A stretch of 64,000 nucleotides of DNA from assembly GCF_043641665.1 (NCBI RefSeq), contig NC_092186.1, positions 15,060,001 through 15,124,000 of the forward strand, written 5' to 3'. Source of the DNA: Enoplosus armatus. Its lineage: Eukaryota; Chordata; Actinopteri; Centrarchiformes; Enoplosidae. Both the position numbers and the translations under genes were made by a program. A model generated the notes under the pieces. The model saw nothing but the letters and a program-made list of their open reading frames with translations, was not told where the DNA came from and did no database searches. How positions within the stretch are numbered: the stretch's first letter is position 1; every line of letters begins with the position of its first letter. Below, piece after piece: positions 1 to 18,675 of this stretch.

Positions 1-3000
1 CGACAGCTCACAGCGTAAAGCCGCAGTGTTGCCCTCCTCAATCTGCACATTCCTCAGCTTCTGCTTGAAGGTGACTGGGAGAGCTGAGGAGTCATGGGTG
101 ACCATAGATTGAGATGAATAACTACTTATCAACTTTATCTATTGACTTAAATATATGGATAATTACTGAAACTCATCAGCCTATTGTTAAATTACCAGTG
201 ATTTTGACAGTGGCAGATGTCATCTGATCAGCACACACACAGCTGTAGACCCCACTGTCCTCAGGAAGAGGCTTCCATATCAGAAGCTCCAGGGTGGTCT
301 CCCTTTTCCTTATCTGGTACTTAACCCCATTCTTCAACAGCTCATGTCCTTTCCTCCATTCTACTGGAATTCCAGGTTTAGACAGCTCACAGCGCAATAA
401 GACATTGTTTCCCTCCTCTGCCTGCATGTTCTTTAACTGCTGTATGAATGTAATGGGAATAGCTGGAAAACAAGAGGTGGTTTTTAATAGATACAGTTAG
501 GAGTAAGGTAAAATTGAGAAGCTGTGCACAGTACTGGTGAAAATAATGCATGATAATGCATTACATAAATAATATGCCAGCCAGTCAGCAACTTGTGATA
601 GAGATATGAGCCAAAAAACATTTTAAAACATCTTAACCCTCCATAACAGCAAACATATTTCTGTGTAATGGTGCTATTTAACAGGCAAAATAGTTTCATG
701 ACACACACTTTCATACACTCTTGTGAAAAGTGTGGTTTGTTGAAACTGTACCCCAAATATTTTGTATACAATAATATAAGATTACAAAAAAGAAAATGAC
801 TAAGGTTTTGGTATAATTAGGTAAGGTAAAAAGTACATGAAGGTAAGTAAAGTTAATGACATACCATGTACTTTGAGACTTGCTGCAGTGTGGTGGTCTC
901 TGCACTGACAGGTATATTCCCCTGAGTCCTCAGGCTTCAGGGCTTTGATGGTCAGGGAATTGATTGTCTTCCTCTGCTTCATCACATACTTGTCTCCAGG
1001 CCTGATACTCTCAAAACCTTTCCTCCAGTGGAACAGGACCCCAGGCAGAGAGTATTCACAGGTCAGGGTCACGGTCTCCCCCTCTTTGGCCTCCACAGTC
1101 TTTAGAGGCTGGGTGAACTCTGCTGGGATGGCTAAAAAAAGACAACAACAAGGGAAAACATAAGGATACTAATTTTATAACAATAAGCAGAAAGGCTAAC
1201 GTCATTACAAAATGTACCTGTATAATAGTATATAATCAGTCACATCCCTCTGGCATTTAATGTTGGGCAATAACAGTCCTCTCATAACTAAATAAATGAT
1301 ATTCATACCTTTGACAGTTACAACAGCCCTGGTTGTAACAGATCCAGCACTGCACTCATACACTCCAGCATCGGCGTTGCACACCTCCCGAATTGTCAGC
1401 CGGGCCTCACAGCCGGAGCGACTGGCAAAATACCTTGAGGAGTTCCACATCAGGCAGCCATCTTTGTACCACAGGATGTGACATGGCTTGGAGGTCACAC
1501 AAGATAAAACCAAACCACCTCCTTCAATGGCCTCACAGTCTTCCAGTGCTTTAATGATGGTGGGACGCCTCTCTGGCAACATGACGAGACGAAGCCAAAT
1601 CAAGACCAAATGAAATGTGACATTCAAATACACAATAAAACTCTCTAGCAGATTACAGCCTCACCTCTAACCAACAGGGAGGCGTACGATCTTTTGTCCC
1701 CTGCTGCAAACGAGATAGTGCCAGTGTCTTTGCGGGCGAGCTGTCTAAATGTGAGGGTGTGGTAGCCTCCAGGCAACATCTGGATCTCATTGAGCTCATT
1801 GGTGTACAGCAGAGTCTCGTCCAGATACCACTTGACCCCCATGTAGTCACTGGGACAAAGTCGACACCTGAATGTGACTGTGTCGCCCTCTAGACACTCA
1901 ACGTCCTCTAATTCATCCAGGATCAACACCTTCTGACCTGAGAGAAACGTGGAAAAAGATGGAAAAGTCAAAACTGATGCTGGTACAAGGAGACTTAATC
2001 AACATCCTCATTATTTTCCTGAGCATTACACTCAACAATGATAAAACTTGAGTCACTGTGGCAAAGGAATTTAGCCTAGCATCTATAACCACAGTAAAGA
2101 TTTATTATTTTACAGGCATGCACTATTTGTTTATTAATATTTTGCCATTTTGTTGGCATATATAATATCTCAATAATTGATGCCCTTGAAATACATTTTT
2201 TAATGAACAGTGAGTCGCCTATTATTTGTGTATTATTGGGCTATTCTTATTTTACATAAATTTGTTCTTTGTACTGGCAGAAAAATAAATAAATAACAAA
2301 TAAATCATAGAGTGTTACAGTAACTTCTATCAAATTTCTAATTATTAATTGCTCACAGTGATGCAATGCCCAGTGTTCCTTTCACTATGGTCTCACCCTG
2401 CACGGTCAGCTGTGCCCGGCTCTGCATGGTACCGACATCACACATGTAAATATCCGTGTCTGATTTCTCCAGACAGGTGATGGTCAGGGACAGCACCACA
2501 CCCTTCTGCCTGATGACGTACTTCCTACCAGACCGCAGCTCCACCATGCCCTTCAGCCAGGTCACCCGCTTGGCTGGCCGCCTGGTCTCACACTCCAGGG
2601 TCACTTTACCCTTTTCCTCTGCTCGCGTGTCCCTCAACTCCCTCGCAAATGTGTGCTGGAGTTCTGAAAGGAATAATGAAGTTTAGAAAATTGAGTCAAG
2701 CTTCACATTTAGTGCTGCAGTCCGCGATTCACATTGCAAAGAGATAGATTTGCACAGCACCACAATAAAAAACATTACATTACATTGTAAATTATCTATT
2801 TATTTTGAAAGCTCTCACCTACCTCTGATCTCCAGCTTGGCACGCGAGGCAATGCCTTCAGCCTCACAGCAGTACTCTCCCGAGTCTCTGATGGTGGTAT
2901 TCTTGATCACCAATTTCGCCAGGTTCTTCTCCACACTCATCTCATATTTAGGGCTCTGCCTGATCAAATGGCCATTTTTCAGCCAACGGATGGTGACTTC

Positions 3001-6000
3001 TGGTTTGGTGATCTCGCAGCTCAGCTCTGCATCCTCGCCCGGCACCGCCTTGACATTCAACAGGTCCCTGAAGATGTGCACTGGCTTCTCTAAAGGAGGG
3101 GAAATGCATCTGCTCACATTGGGGCTTTTTTTGTATAAAGGCATCTACCACATGTAATATTTCAAAATAAAATACAGAGACAGGTATCCTCACATACACA
3201 GACAACGCATTTTATCTGGGACAGCCAAGCATTCACCTTTAACAAAGAGCATGGTCCTACAGCTTAGGTCTTTAATTGTGAAGACCACGTCTCCAGCGTC
3301 AGTCAGTACAGCATCTCTAATGGTCATCTTATACTTGCGGCCATTGTTGATAACCTGGATACGACTATTGGTGACCACCACCTGGCCATTGATGGTCCAG
3401 GAAGGCTTGTCATCGAGGTCATGAGAGAGGTGACAATCAAAAGTGCAGCTTTCACCTTCCTGGACAGATGTTGTCTTCATACGCTGAACAATAGTGATGT
3501 GTAAGTCTGGAGATAAATATAATAACAAAACAGCCTTATTACTGTAAATATATCTGTAAAAATGCAGCGCTTTATACATTTTATATTGACCTGTACCCTG
3601 TGCACCAAATCTCAAAGCTACAGAGTACCAATACAGAGAGAGAAGCTCCACAGAAAGTCATTTAACATCTTTGTGACAGAATTACAAGTGCCTTAGTGTC
3701 AGTTTTAAGGAAAGTTATCTGAGGTTCACAATTTCCTAATATGATTTTTGGTGGCACTGTCGTCCGAAGGCAGACAGCTTAATGTGAGCACAACACTTGA
3801 TTTTCAAGGTGTAGAGCTCTTCCCAAATAATACACAACTTTTTCCGACCACTCACCATGTACAGTAACTTTAGCCTTTGCCTGGCTGGTGCCCAGGTCAC
3901 AGGTGTACTGCCCAGCGTCATCTTTGCTCAGGGAATGGATGACCAGTGCCATGGACTTCCCAAACTGGAGTAACTCATGTTTTTCATCAGCGGTCAGGAC
4001 CATACCATCCTTCCTCCAAACAGGGGTCACTGTCTCTTTGGAAATTTCACACTGCAGGCAGACTTCCCCTTGCTCTTCTCCGACTGCATCCTCCAGAGAC
4101 CTCAGGAACACCGCTGGGCGCTCTGGGGCAAAAAAACAACATTCATAGTGTGCATGTTTCTCAGAAATGAACCAATACAGACTGAAGTATCAGAAAAACT
4201 CCTATTCATGCGCTTCAGTTATTCCCCTAGCTGACCTTTGACCTTTAAGGTGGTTGTCTCAGAGAGAAGGCCTGCTTTGAAGGTGACCCTGCTCTCCTGG
4301 GGCCGCAGCTTCTTGATTGTGAGGCTGTGCATGGTGCCCATGTGCTGGATCTTGTTGATGGCGTTAGAATAGAGGCGAACATTGTTGAGGAGCCACTCCA
4401 CGTTGGCGACCACATAGTTGAGCTCACATGAGAATGTGGCAATGCCTTCCTCCTCAATTTCCACTGGCTCAAGGTGTTTAACTAACTTCAGCGTTCGCAC
4501 TACAATAAAATGGAGAAATAAATTATGCCAAATCATCAACTGAACTAACAAAAAGTGTGTAATAAAAATCTGAACAGTGTTTAACCTACCTTCTACCTTA
4601 ACGTGTGCTGTGCTCTGTGAACCCCCAGCCATGCAGCGGTACTGTCCTGCATCCATCCCTGTCAAGCCATGAACAGTCAGCTCTGCCCGTTTCCCTTCCC
4701 TCTTCATGCTGTACTTGTTTGAGGATTTCAGAGCCGTACGACCTTTAAACCACCGCACCATCCTGGGAGAGGGGGCAAACTCACAGCTCAGAGTCACAGA
4801 GCTGTTCTCCTTCACCTCTACATCGTCCAAGTGGTGGGCAACCTGAAGAGGTCGCTCTACATGGGAGAGATGCAAACAGCTGAATGAGGCTTTCCTAAAA
4901 AACTATAAATTCATTCACTTTACCAATGTCATCCTTAACAGGACCACGCAGAGGATATCCTACTTGTTCTTAGCATACATAAGACATAAAGAAGGATAAA
5001 ACTCCAGGGAGGTTGCCAGTTCATTGCAGGGCTAACACAGAGAGCAGGCACTTAAGGTTCAGAGCCTGCTTCAAGAGATGAAAATTCAATCTGACCGCAA
5101 AATTAAAGTTGTAGGGGCATTATTACTGTAAAGAAAATGTTTAGGAAACTCACCCTTGACAGTAAGCTGAGCAGTGGAACGACTCTTGCCAGCTACAAAG
5201 AGCACGGGGCCAGACATGGAGCTTTCTGTGGAGGTGAGACAGAGGCTGTGGAGGGTGCCCTCCCTGTCGATGTTCACTGCTGCGCTGGGCTCCATCACCT
5301 CACCGTTCAGGGTCCATCGGGGGGGCCTCCCGGATTTCAGGCTGGTCTCCACTTTGAACAGCGCTGGCTCTGGCTCCATCACCTCCACTGAGCTCATCCC
5401 CCGCACTATGCTGATAGCCTGCTCTGCATGTACAGCCATAATACACATTAGCACTACAAACACAACTCCTGACTCATAACAATACAAAAACCTCTCTTGA
5501 TTGTACACATGTACACACAGGCATTACTCGTGATATTCTGAAAGTATTTTGAAAGTGTGGGAACATGAATGCAAAACATACTGTAGGCCATTAACTTAAC
5601 ATTGTGACTGATATGATTACTGTGACAGCAGGCATCTCACCCTCCACCAGAAGCTGACAAGAGGTTACGTCATCTCCTGCATCACAGGTGTAGGTGTCCT
5701 CATCTGAAGAGCAGACGTCATCGATGGTCAGCTGCCTGTAGACATCTTGGCTGATTAGTTGGTACTTCTTACTGGGCAGGAGCTCCTTCCTGTTCTTGTA
5801 CCACCTGACCTGAGCATTGGGCCGTGACACCTGGCACTCCAGCAGACCCCGGTGGCGATACATGGCTATCTTGACCCTCAGAGGACGCACTATTTGGACT
5901 GGGAGCTCTGAAGAAGGGATGAACAGGCTGTTAACCTTAAGTGACCAAAAGGATTCAGACATTTCGTCCATACATTAGTGATAAATCGTAACATAAACAG

Positions 6001-7219
6001 TCCGGTAGCTCACCTTTTACTGTGAGAGCAGCATATGATGAGACACGCTCTGCAGTGAATCTGATCTCTCCAGCATGCTCTGGCCTGACTGACTTGAAGA
6101 ACAGGGAGTGAGTTTTACCTGCAATCACATCAAAGCAAAAAATGTTGTATTCTTTTTATATATTGTATTTAACCTGGCTTTATATGATCGTTTTTATATA
6201 TTAACACAACACAGGAACCACCTGCAATAACCACTAACCACTTAAAGGAGTATTTCTACTCTGTAGGCTTTAGTTTCTGTAAAACCCATGTGGTTGGTCT
6301 CTTACCCTGGTGTCTGATCTTGATGTTGTCCCCAGGTCGAATTCGGCAGTCATCTCTGTACCACCGACCATCCACATCCACCTGGTTGACCTCACACAGG
6401 AAGTTCACGGGTTGACGCTCCATCGTGTCAACATCCTCCAGCTCCTTCACTATGCAGATGTCCCTAGCTGGTAGAAGATAACCAAACCATGACTGTAAAC
6501 TTAGTTAAAGCAACCAAACAGAACTTAATGAATTGTCAGATCGCTCTTCCATATCCTCGTTACGACTTTTGGACAAGATTTTGGCAAGTGTTTGAGTGTT
6601 GTTTGAGTGTTAAAACAAGACTAAGAGTCTACAGCCATGCTAGCGGCTCTGTGAGACTGTACTTAAGGCATAGCTTACGTTACTTTATGCCATCATTTGA
6701 ATGTTTAGGCCTTAGTCAGGTCTTGGCTTTGACCTGGATTTGACCTGGCATGTACATTGTCTTGATCACAAGGATTAAATACTGTGGCCACTGAAGTCTA
6801 TTTTACCACCTTACCTCTGACAGTGAGTCTGCCGGAGGTCTGAATGCCATTGGTGTGAAACGAAAACAGGCCTGCGTCTCCCAAAGCCACCCTATTGAGT
6901 ATGAGGGAATGTTTCTTCCCATGCGTGCTGATGCGACAGTTGGGCTTGGACTTAAGCTGCATCCCATCTCTGGTCCACACACCCTCGATGTAGGCCAGGT
7001 TGAGGGTCACCTCGAAGGAGCAGCTCTCACACTCAGACATCTCCACATCCTCCAAGCCCTTCACCACCTGCAGACGGTTCTCTGGCACACAAACACACAC
7101 AGCATTAGAGACTAAAAAACTCTATCGCATAGCTTAATCTGTACTGAAATGTAAAACTTTGTGTGAGAAGAGAACTTACTTGCAGCGGCTACTATTCCTC
7201 CAGGTTTATTGTCTCCCAT
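1..7219 (-). CDS. obscn: Obscurin, Ig-domain array (3' end beyond window)
   Basis: Giant sarcomeric scaffold protein of the M-band/Z-disc. Coding exons on the minus strand, 5' to 3': 7219-7180, 7081-6815, 6467-6306, 6118-6014, 5907-5641, 5423-5154, 4856-4590, 4499-4236, 4122-3856, 3506-3237, 3089-2823, 2663-2397, 1937-1665, 1572-1309, 1131-865, 462-196, 83-1 (partial). After the Met exon each exon is one Ig domain of 264-273 bp in phase 1-1. The exception is the second domain, which is split by an intron at 6119-6305. Motifs such as CELSKPGIPVEWRKG, YTCDAGDD, GTISFAAGDK and SRVTFKAG follow the order of domains I recall from human obscurin, not the shorter obsl1, although the first domains resemble both. 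No FN3, IQ, SH3, RhoGEF or kinase domain is present; those would lie to the left. The start is uncertain because the usual N-terminal Ig domains are absent upstream. Confidence 0.9.
6014..6467 (-). other. obscn: Obscurin Ig domain split over two exons
   Basis: This is the only Ig domain in the array interrupted by an intron. The first half (6467-6306) carries KELEDVDTMERQP through IKIRHQ. The second half (6118-6014) carries KTHSLFFKSVRPEHAGEIRF and ends TVKG. The junction is in phase 1 inside a glycine codon (CAG G / GT AAA). The domain keeps one Cys (FLCEV) and the Trp (GRWYRDD), but has Phe where the second disulfide Cys normally sits. Confidence 0.85.
7180..7219 (-). other. obscn: Short Met-containing exon before the obscurin Ig array
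   Basis: The minus strand reads MGDNKPGGIVAAA, then one extra base, then a GTAAGT donor. Spliced to the exon at 7081 it keeps the Ig frame (AAAKNRLQVVKGLEDVEM). The ATG context is good (purine at -3, G at +4). A possible acceptor (pyrimidine run then CAAG, near 7253) lies about 30 bases upstream, and the frame stays open to it, so this may be an internal linker exon instead of the first coding exon. No earlier obscurin exon was found up to the iqca1 gene. Confidence 0.55.
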
Positions 7220-7252
7220 GCCTCGTGCTCTTCTCTCTGTGTGAGTGGTGAA

Positions 7253-10200
7253 TCTTGATAAAAAGAAATATATATCCGGTAATGGTCTGGCTCAGAAGAT
7301 ATAATATAATTTGTTTTATCATTATTATAATTGCATATATAATAATCTAATCGTCCATAAAGCTTCCACCAACTCATTCACACCTTATTCGCCATTCAGC
7401 TTCTTTCAGGTACACTCTGTCAATATTGTTGTGGAAATAACCTGTTGCAATGTATGATCTGTGTTTCACATGCCAAACAAATTCCTCTCAGGCTAATAAT
7501 GATATAAACCATCACTTCCAAAATGGCAACATTGCATTGTATTACATTGGATACACACAGCATCATCCTCATATGGTTGATCCCTGTGATGGCATGACAG
7601 CCCTCCTCAGTAATGAAGAGCAGAGTAATCTCTGTCACCTCACTTGGCTGAGCTCAGCACCACCAATATAGACTCAGCTGTGATTCCACCGTCCACAAGG
7701 CTGCATGCACTGAACTGAGGAGAAGGGGAAGCTTTAAAAAACAAACGAGTGCCCAAATGAGATCTGCCCATTGCCAACTGATTGATATGATATTTGAGAT
7801 CATGAAACACTTTTCGAGGGTTGGCTCCTCCCACTATCACTGGGGGCATGTTGAAGGATGAAGTAATCCAAGAGGAGGGTCGTCCTATCTCATTACCTAT
7901 CAGCTAAAATGACATTTCATAATGCGTCACACAAGGACGAATTTGCCGAGCATCATCTAGATTAACTCTAGAGGCCTAATAAGTTTAGATCCTCTCCAAC
8001 ATGGCATGTGAAATGAATAGATACCATATACCTTTAAAAAGCCTTTGAAAAATTCAAAACAGCTGAGTGAAATATGGCCATTAAGACTTTGAAACTTACA
8101 TATCTTAATACAACTGTGCAATAATAAGTAGAAAAACTACCAAAATAGCACAAGAACACATCAGATCACATGCAGCGATGCACCCACCTTCAACTTACAC
8201 TGGAGTTTTCTAGAAAGTATAAATCCTTGCATGCCCTCTTGTCACACTGTTGACGAAATACAAAACACCTTCACCTGAAAAAAAAGCTGGATAAAACATC
8301 CCCCATGGCAACAGACCCGTCCGAGTGTTGTCTTGTTTCTCACAAAGCCTTTACGATTAACAACAAACGTTTAGCCAAAGGAGAGCATGCCCAGTTTGCA
8401 AGCTGCGTCCCAGTCCCCAAAGCAGACAGCCTATAGCACTTTCTCTTTTTTTTTTGCTTTGATGGAGCGTAGTGCTGAACAGCTGACATATCTCTCCCCA
8501 CATACTAACCTCCAAAATAGCCTTCTGTCAGTATGAGGGGCAAAGATAGCTTTGGCTTTAATGGTGTGAGGCAACTCGTGTTCAGCATCACCGAACTATC
8601 AGAAACAATCAAAATGTATACAATAGGCTTAGTGTGTTTGATGGTTTTCTAGTGTGCATGAATGCATGAGAGACAAGCTTAGTGCAAATTACTTGCAAAG
8701 CATCTCAGTGAGTGAGCATTAAGATACCTTCATGTAGCATGAGGATTTAGATGAGTGGTCTATATTATTTGTACTGTCTGCATATGAATGTGTTGTTTTA
8801 CACACAATCAAATTCACTACCAGGTTGCTCGCACAGAGATCCAAGAGCAAAATGACCGGTCCAAGACAGAAAGAGAGCACTTGATGCATTATGCTGATGG
8901 AGTTTAATCACGTGCTCTCTACAATACTGACCCATATCTGTCAGTATACTAAACCTCAGGTTAGAGAGATCAAAGTCCATGGATCCCCACAGGGGGTTTC
9001 CACCACTGCTGCAGTTGAAAGGTCACAAAAGATTAAACGATAATAAAAAAATAACACCTGATCTGCATTCCCTTGTGAGGTCATTTACAGACGTCAGTAA
9101 GTGATTAGGTGGTTTGCTGTCCATGATGGCTGAGCTCTCAATAAAAGGATTCAAAGGACTTCAGACTAAAATACACAAAACATTCAAAGTAACACAGCAG
9201 CCATGTGACGCACACATTAATTCCACATAGCTGGGAAATGCCAATGCACCCCTCTAGCTTCACCTACTCCAAGATATGTTGGGCTAAGGTGTATGTTTGC
9301 ATTATAACAACAAAGTTGAAACTTGTGGGGTTCCCTCATCCAGACAGCAAGACAGAACAAAGCCAGCACTACCCAGCATTGTGTTCGGCTCAGTTTGATA
9401 GACAGCTCCATGTGCCACTGAGCACTCCTAAGTCCACTGAAACTCGACAGGATAATCTCTATGGGGCAAAAAAACAAGTTGTCGTCACTGAGAGGGGAAT
9501 AATGGCCCGCAGAAGCAGACCAGTCTCATTTTACAGATCTCCAGCAGCCCATTCAATGCAAAGCTTTTCACAGCTTTCTTGGACATTTCAGTGGGAGAGG
9601 ATGAAGAGCCCATTTAGATACAACCGAAGACTTTTTTCTTATGTATCCCCAACAGAACATGAGTTTTACTGGATCAAAGAAATTCTATTAAAAAGCAAAG
9701 AAGAAAGACGAAGACGACCAACAGATCAACAGGACTTCCTGAAATGTGTGCCTTCATGCATGTAGCATCCTATCGATGGTGCACATAGGCTAAAAATAGA
9801 GTAATGTTAAAGGAACCAAGGCAATATGAGGATGTGTTGAGTGAATTTAGAACTCGACAAAACAGCTGAACACTCCAGCTAAGCCTCTGGATCCGAGTTT
9901 GGAAACACTCCCCCTCCTGTGTGTCACATTTCCTCTGGTCGAAACGCTCTACACCTGACAGCAGTCACGATAGAGAAATGTTCAGCACATATATGATCAT
10001 CAACCCAGACCAGGGGACCCAAAAAGCCATTTCATCCAGGTGTTATGTGTAACGTCATAATGTTATTTCTGTCAGACATACATGAGAACAACATGAGATG
10101 CCCTTGACTGAAGCAAATAAAACGTACAGTCTTGGCATGTCTAATTTCAGCGTGGCCTTCGGTCCGATAACTATAGCCATAGGAGGTTACCCTCCCTTTT

Positions 10201-10345
10201 AATCGTGATATTGTATCATATGTTCTAACAACAGACACTAGTGTAAGAATTTCACTGCTTACCATTTCTGTTGCATCCTCAAATACTCTGCAGTGCCACT
10301 TAACTAACAGTAAAACACACAACAAAAACAAAATGACTGCTTTTA
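7253..10345. other. Spacer between obscn start and iqca1 3' end
   Basis: About 3.1 kb with no Ig-like exon on either strand. The largest open frame (plus strand, 9205-9765) shows no recognisable domain or splice structure. Most of it probably holds the obscurin promoter, a 5' UTR exon and regulatory sequence. Confidence 0.5.
9790..9868. promoter_or_regulatory. Candidate muscle element: MEF2 site plus E-box
   Basis: CTAAAAATAG at 9790-9799 matches the MEF2 consensus YTA(A/T)4TAR, and CAGCTG at 9863-9868 is an E-box of the MyoD type. They lie 2.6 kb upstream of the first obscurin coding exon, which fits a striated-muscle gene. Both motifs are short and can arise by chance; function is inferred. 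Confidence 0.3.
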
Positions 10346-10351
10346 ATTGTA

Positions 10352-10357
10352 TTTATT
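10352..10357 (-). other. iqca1: iqca1 poly(A) signal
   Basis: AATAAA on the minus strand (with a second overlapping copy), about 105 bases after the iqca1 stop codon. It implies a very short 3' UTR ending near 10335. Confidence 0.55.
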
Positions 10358-10458
10358 TATTTTGTAGGGAGTAAATGGGGTCATCAGAAGGCAATTCACA
10401 TATAAGCGTCAATAAATATTTAACTACATTCAGTTGTGATAAAAACATGATGACAAAC

Positions 10459-16882
<6,424 letters not shown>

Positions 16883-17018
16883 GTCTCTGCCTCCAGAGAG
16901 AGAAAAGTGTTTCTTGTCAAATAAGTAAACAAGTTACAAAGTGTAAAACTAAACTAACGTTAGCTGCAGAGAATCAAACATGAGGTCAGCTTTCCCAAGT
17001 TGATAAAGTGCTTGGCCC

Positions 17019-17032
17019 GTCTCCATAGTAAC
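17019..17032 (+). promoter_or_regulatory. iqca1: RFX X-box-like site upstream of iqca1
   Basis: GTCTCCATAGTAAC fits the imperfect inverted X-box GTNRCC-N2-RGYAAC, with one mismatch in the left half. It lies about 140 bases upstream of the iqca1 ATG. RFX factors drive ciliary genes, so the position suits a ciliary complex subunit. Function is inferred. Confidence 0.45.
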
Positions 17033-17182
17033 AGTCATTCCGGAAGTAACTCACCTATTTATCAATGAGTGGAAATCATGGCGGAAACTGACAATGTGAC
17101 ACCTTCCTTTACACTTAAACTTCCCTGAAATAATAATAATAAGAGAAGAAAAGAAATCCCTAATGGAAGAGAAAATGTGCAT

Positions 17183-17184
<2 letters not shown>

Positions 17185-17216
<32 letters not shown>

Positions 17217-17227
17217 TAATAATAATA
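17185..17227 (+). repeat. (AAT)n microsatellite
   Basis: Run of about 14 AAT units with one TGAT interruption, located between the divergent iqca1 and alkal2 genes. Confidence 0.9.
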
Positions 17228-18172
17228 GTCCTGCAGCCTCTTTGAACCACATCAACTCTTTGTGCAACAAGTGAGACACCACTAGGTGACATCCTTCTTT
17301 TGGATTCACACACACTTCTACACGTCTAAAGATGTGTTTTTCATCTGATGTACAGTATAATGTAAAGGGGTGCATGCAAAGTGCAAATGAGCTGCCAGTG
17401 CCATTACTTACAGATACATCTCGGCAGATATAAAGGAAGCTGTAGACTAGTATATTCCCATTATAAAATGACAGATGAAAATAAGAACCAATCTGCAGAC
17501 TTGCATTGTTTAATCATTACACTCATTTACATTACGCTGGAATTACTGTTTGATTGTCTTTAAAGGGAGGACTAATAATTCAAACAGCTGAGCCAGCAGT
17601 TCACGAACTTTTCTGGATTCCCTTTCAAATGCATTTTTTAAATAGACCCTCGAAATTCATTATTCTTAAAAGCTCTATCACAATGATAGATTTCTATTCA
17701 GCGAGGGCGGAAAACAGCCGGATGGCTGCTCCTGGAGGCGCATTCTCTGCAGCGCTTAGGCGGTCACAAGACTTGGACATCGGTGAACATCGACACGCTG
17801 ACAGGTCAGCTAGAAGCTTACAGGCCCACAGATTCTTCTCTTCTCTGCATCCAACATCCAACAAGTTGGTCCATTTGGAAAACTACTTTATTGCGCGCTG
17901 TCGCGCCACACTCTTTGTCGTTTATTTTTTCAATAGAAATTTCAGTGGGGCTCTTTTTTGGATGTTAAACCATTACTCTGTCTCGAAAGAGTTATTTTTA
18001 TTTGCAGTTGAGTAGTCCTATAAAGCTACAAGTAGTGATGTTTTGGTGCGTAAAGGAGGGGCGCATGCCAAAGTGAGCGAATGCCACTGGAAGAAATTGC
18101 ACCAAAGATGTCAACATTTCTTTACCACCCACTCGAAATCGATTGTATTACCTTCAAGAAGGTGGCTCCTCG

Positions 18173-18332
18173 TATAAATAGAGACGCATTATTTCAAGAA
18201 AGACGGCGGTGAGCACAATCTACTGGCTGTTCTCTCTCTCTCCTGTCGGGACCACAGACAACGCCTGGAAGAATTTGCTGAAAACAACTGTGTCCACTCT
18301 CCAGGACATAAGCATCTTTAACTCCTAAACTA
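18173..18332 (+). promoter_or_regulatory. alkal2: alkal2 TATA box and non-coding first exon
   Basis: TATAAATA at 18173-18180 puts transcription start near 18205. The untranslated first exon would end at 18332, followed by a clean GTAAGT donor. The next exon starts at 18665 after TTTTCAG, 11 bases before the ATG. The start site is inferred from spacing only. Confidence 0.55.
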
Positions 18333-18675
18333 GTAAGTCTAAAGTTAGATTGACTACATATGTTTTACCCTTGTATTAAACTAGAAGAAATGCGACTGCT
18401 GCGTAAAGTGGATTGCACCAGAACATTTCTGACAATTAATTCCACTTTTAGAGGCTATGCATGTTACCTCTGACGCAATTGTTTTTGAGTCATTTTGGGA
18501 ATGTGAAGGGTCTCAAATGGCAAGCAATGCTGATACATCTGTTGGAGTTAAGCATGATGCAAAGTGTACTTCTATCTTTTTGGTTGTTAGAATCACAAAA
18601 ATAGTTGAATGACTAGAAACCATGTAACCCCTGTGTGACAAAACTTATTTACTTATGTTTTCAGACAGTGAAGTC

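Noticed and set aside
1..7219. Assignment of the Ig array to obsl1 instead of obscn
   Set aside because: The first domains resemble the obsl1 C-terminus, but the array continues with more than ten further domains, including the CELSK...VEWRKG type, in the order known for obscurin.
9205..9765. 186-residue open frame on the plus strand in the obscn-iqca1 spacer
   Set aside because: No domain, low-complexity bias or splice context; the composition looks like translated non-coding sequence, and no promoter or poly(A) signal frames it.
17554..18015. 153-residue open frame upstream of alkal2
   Set aside because: Immediately upstream of the TATA box, with no domain or splice support; most likely promoter-proximal non-coding sequence.
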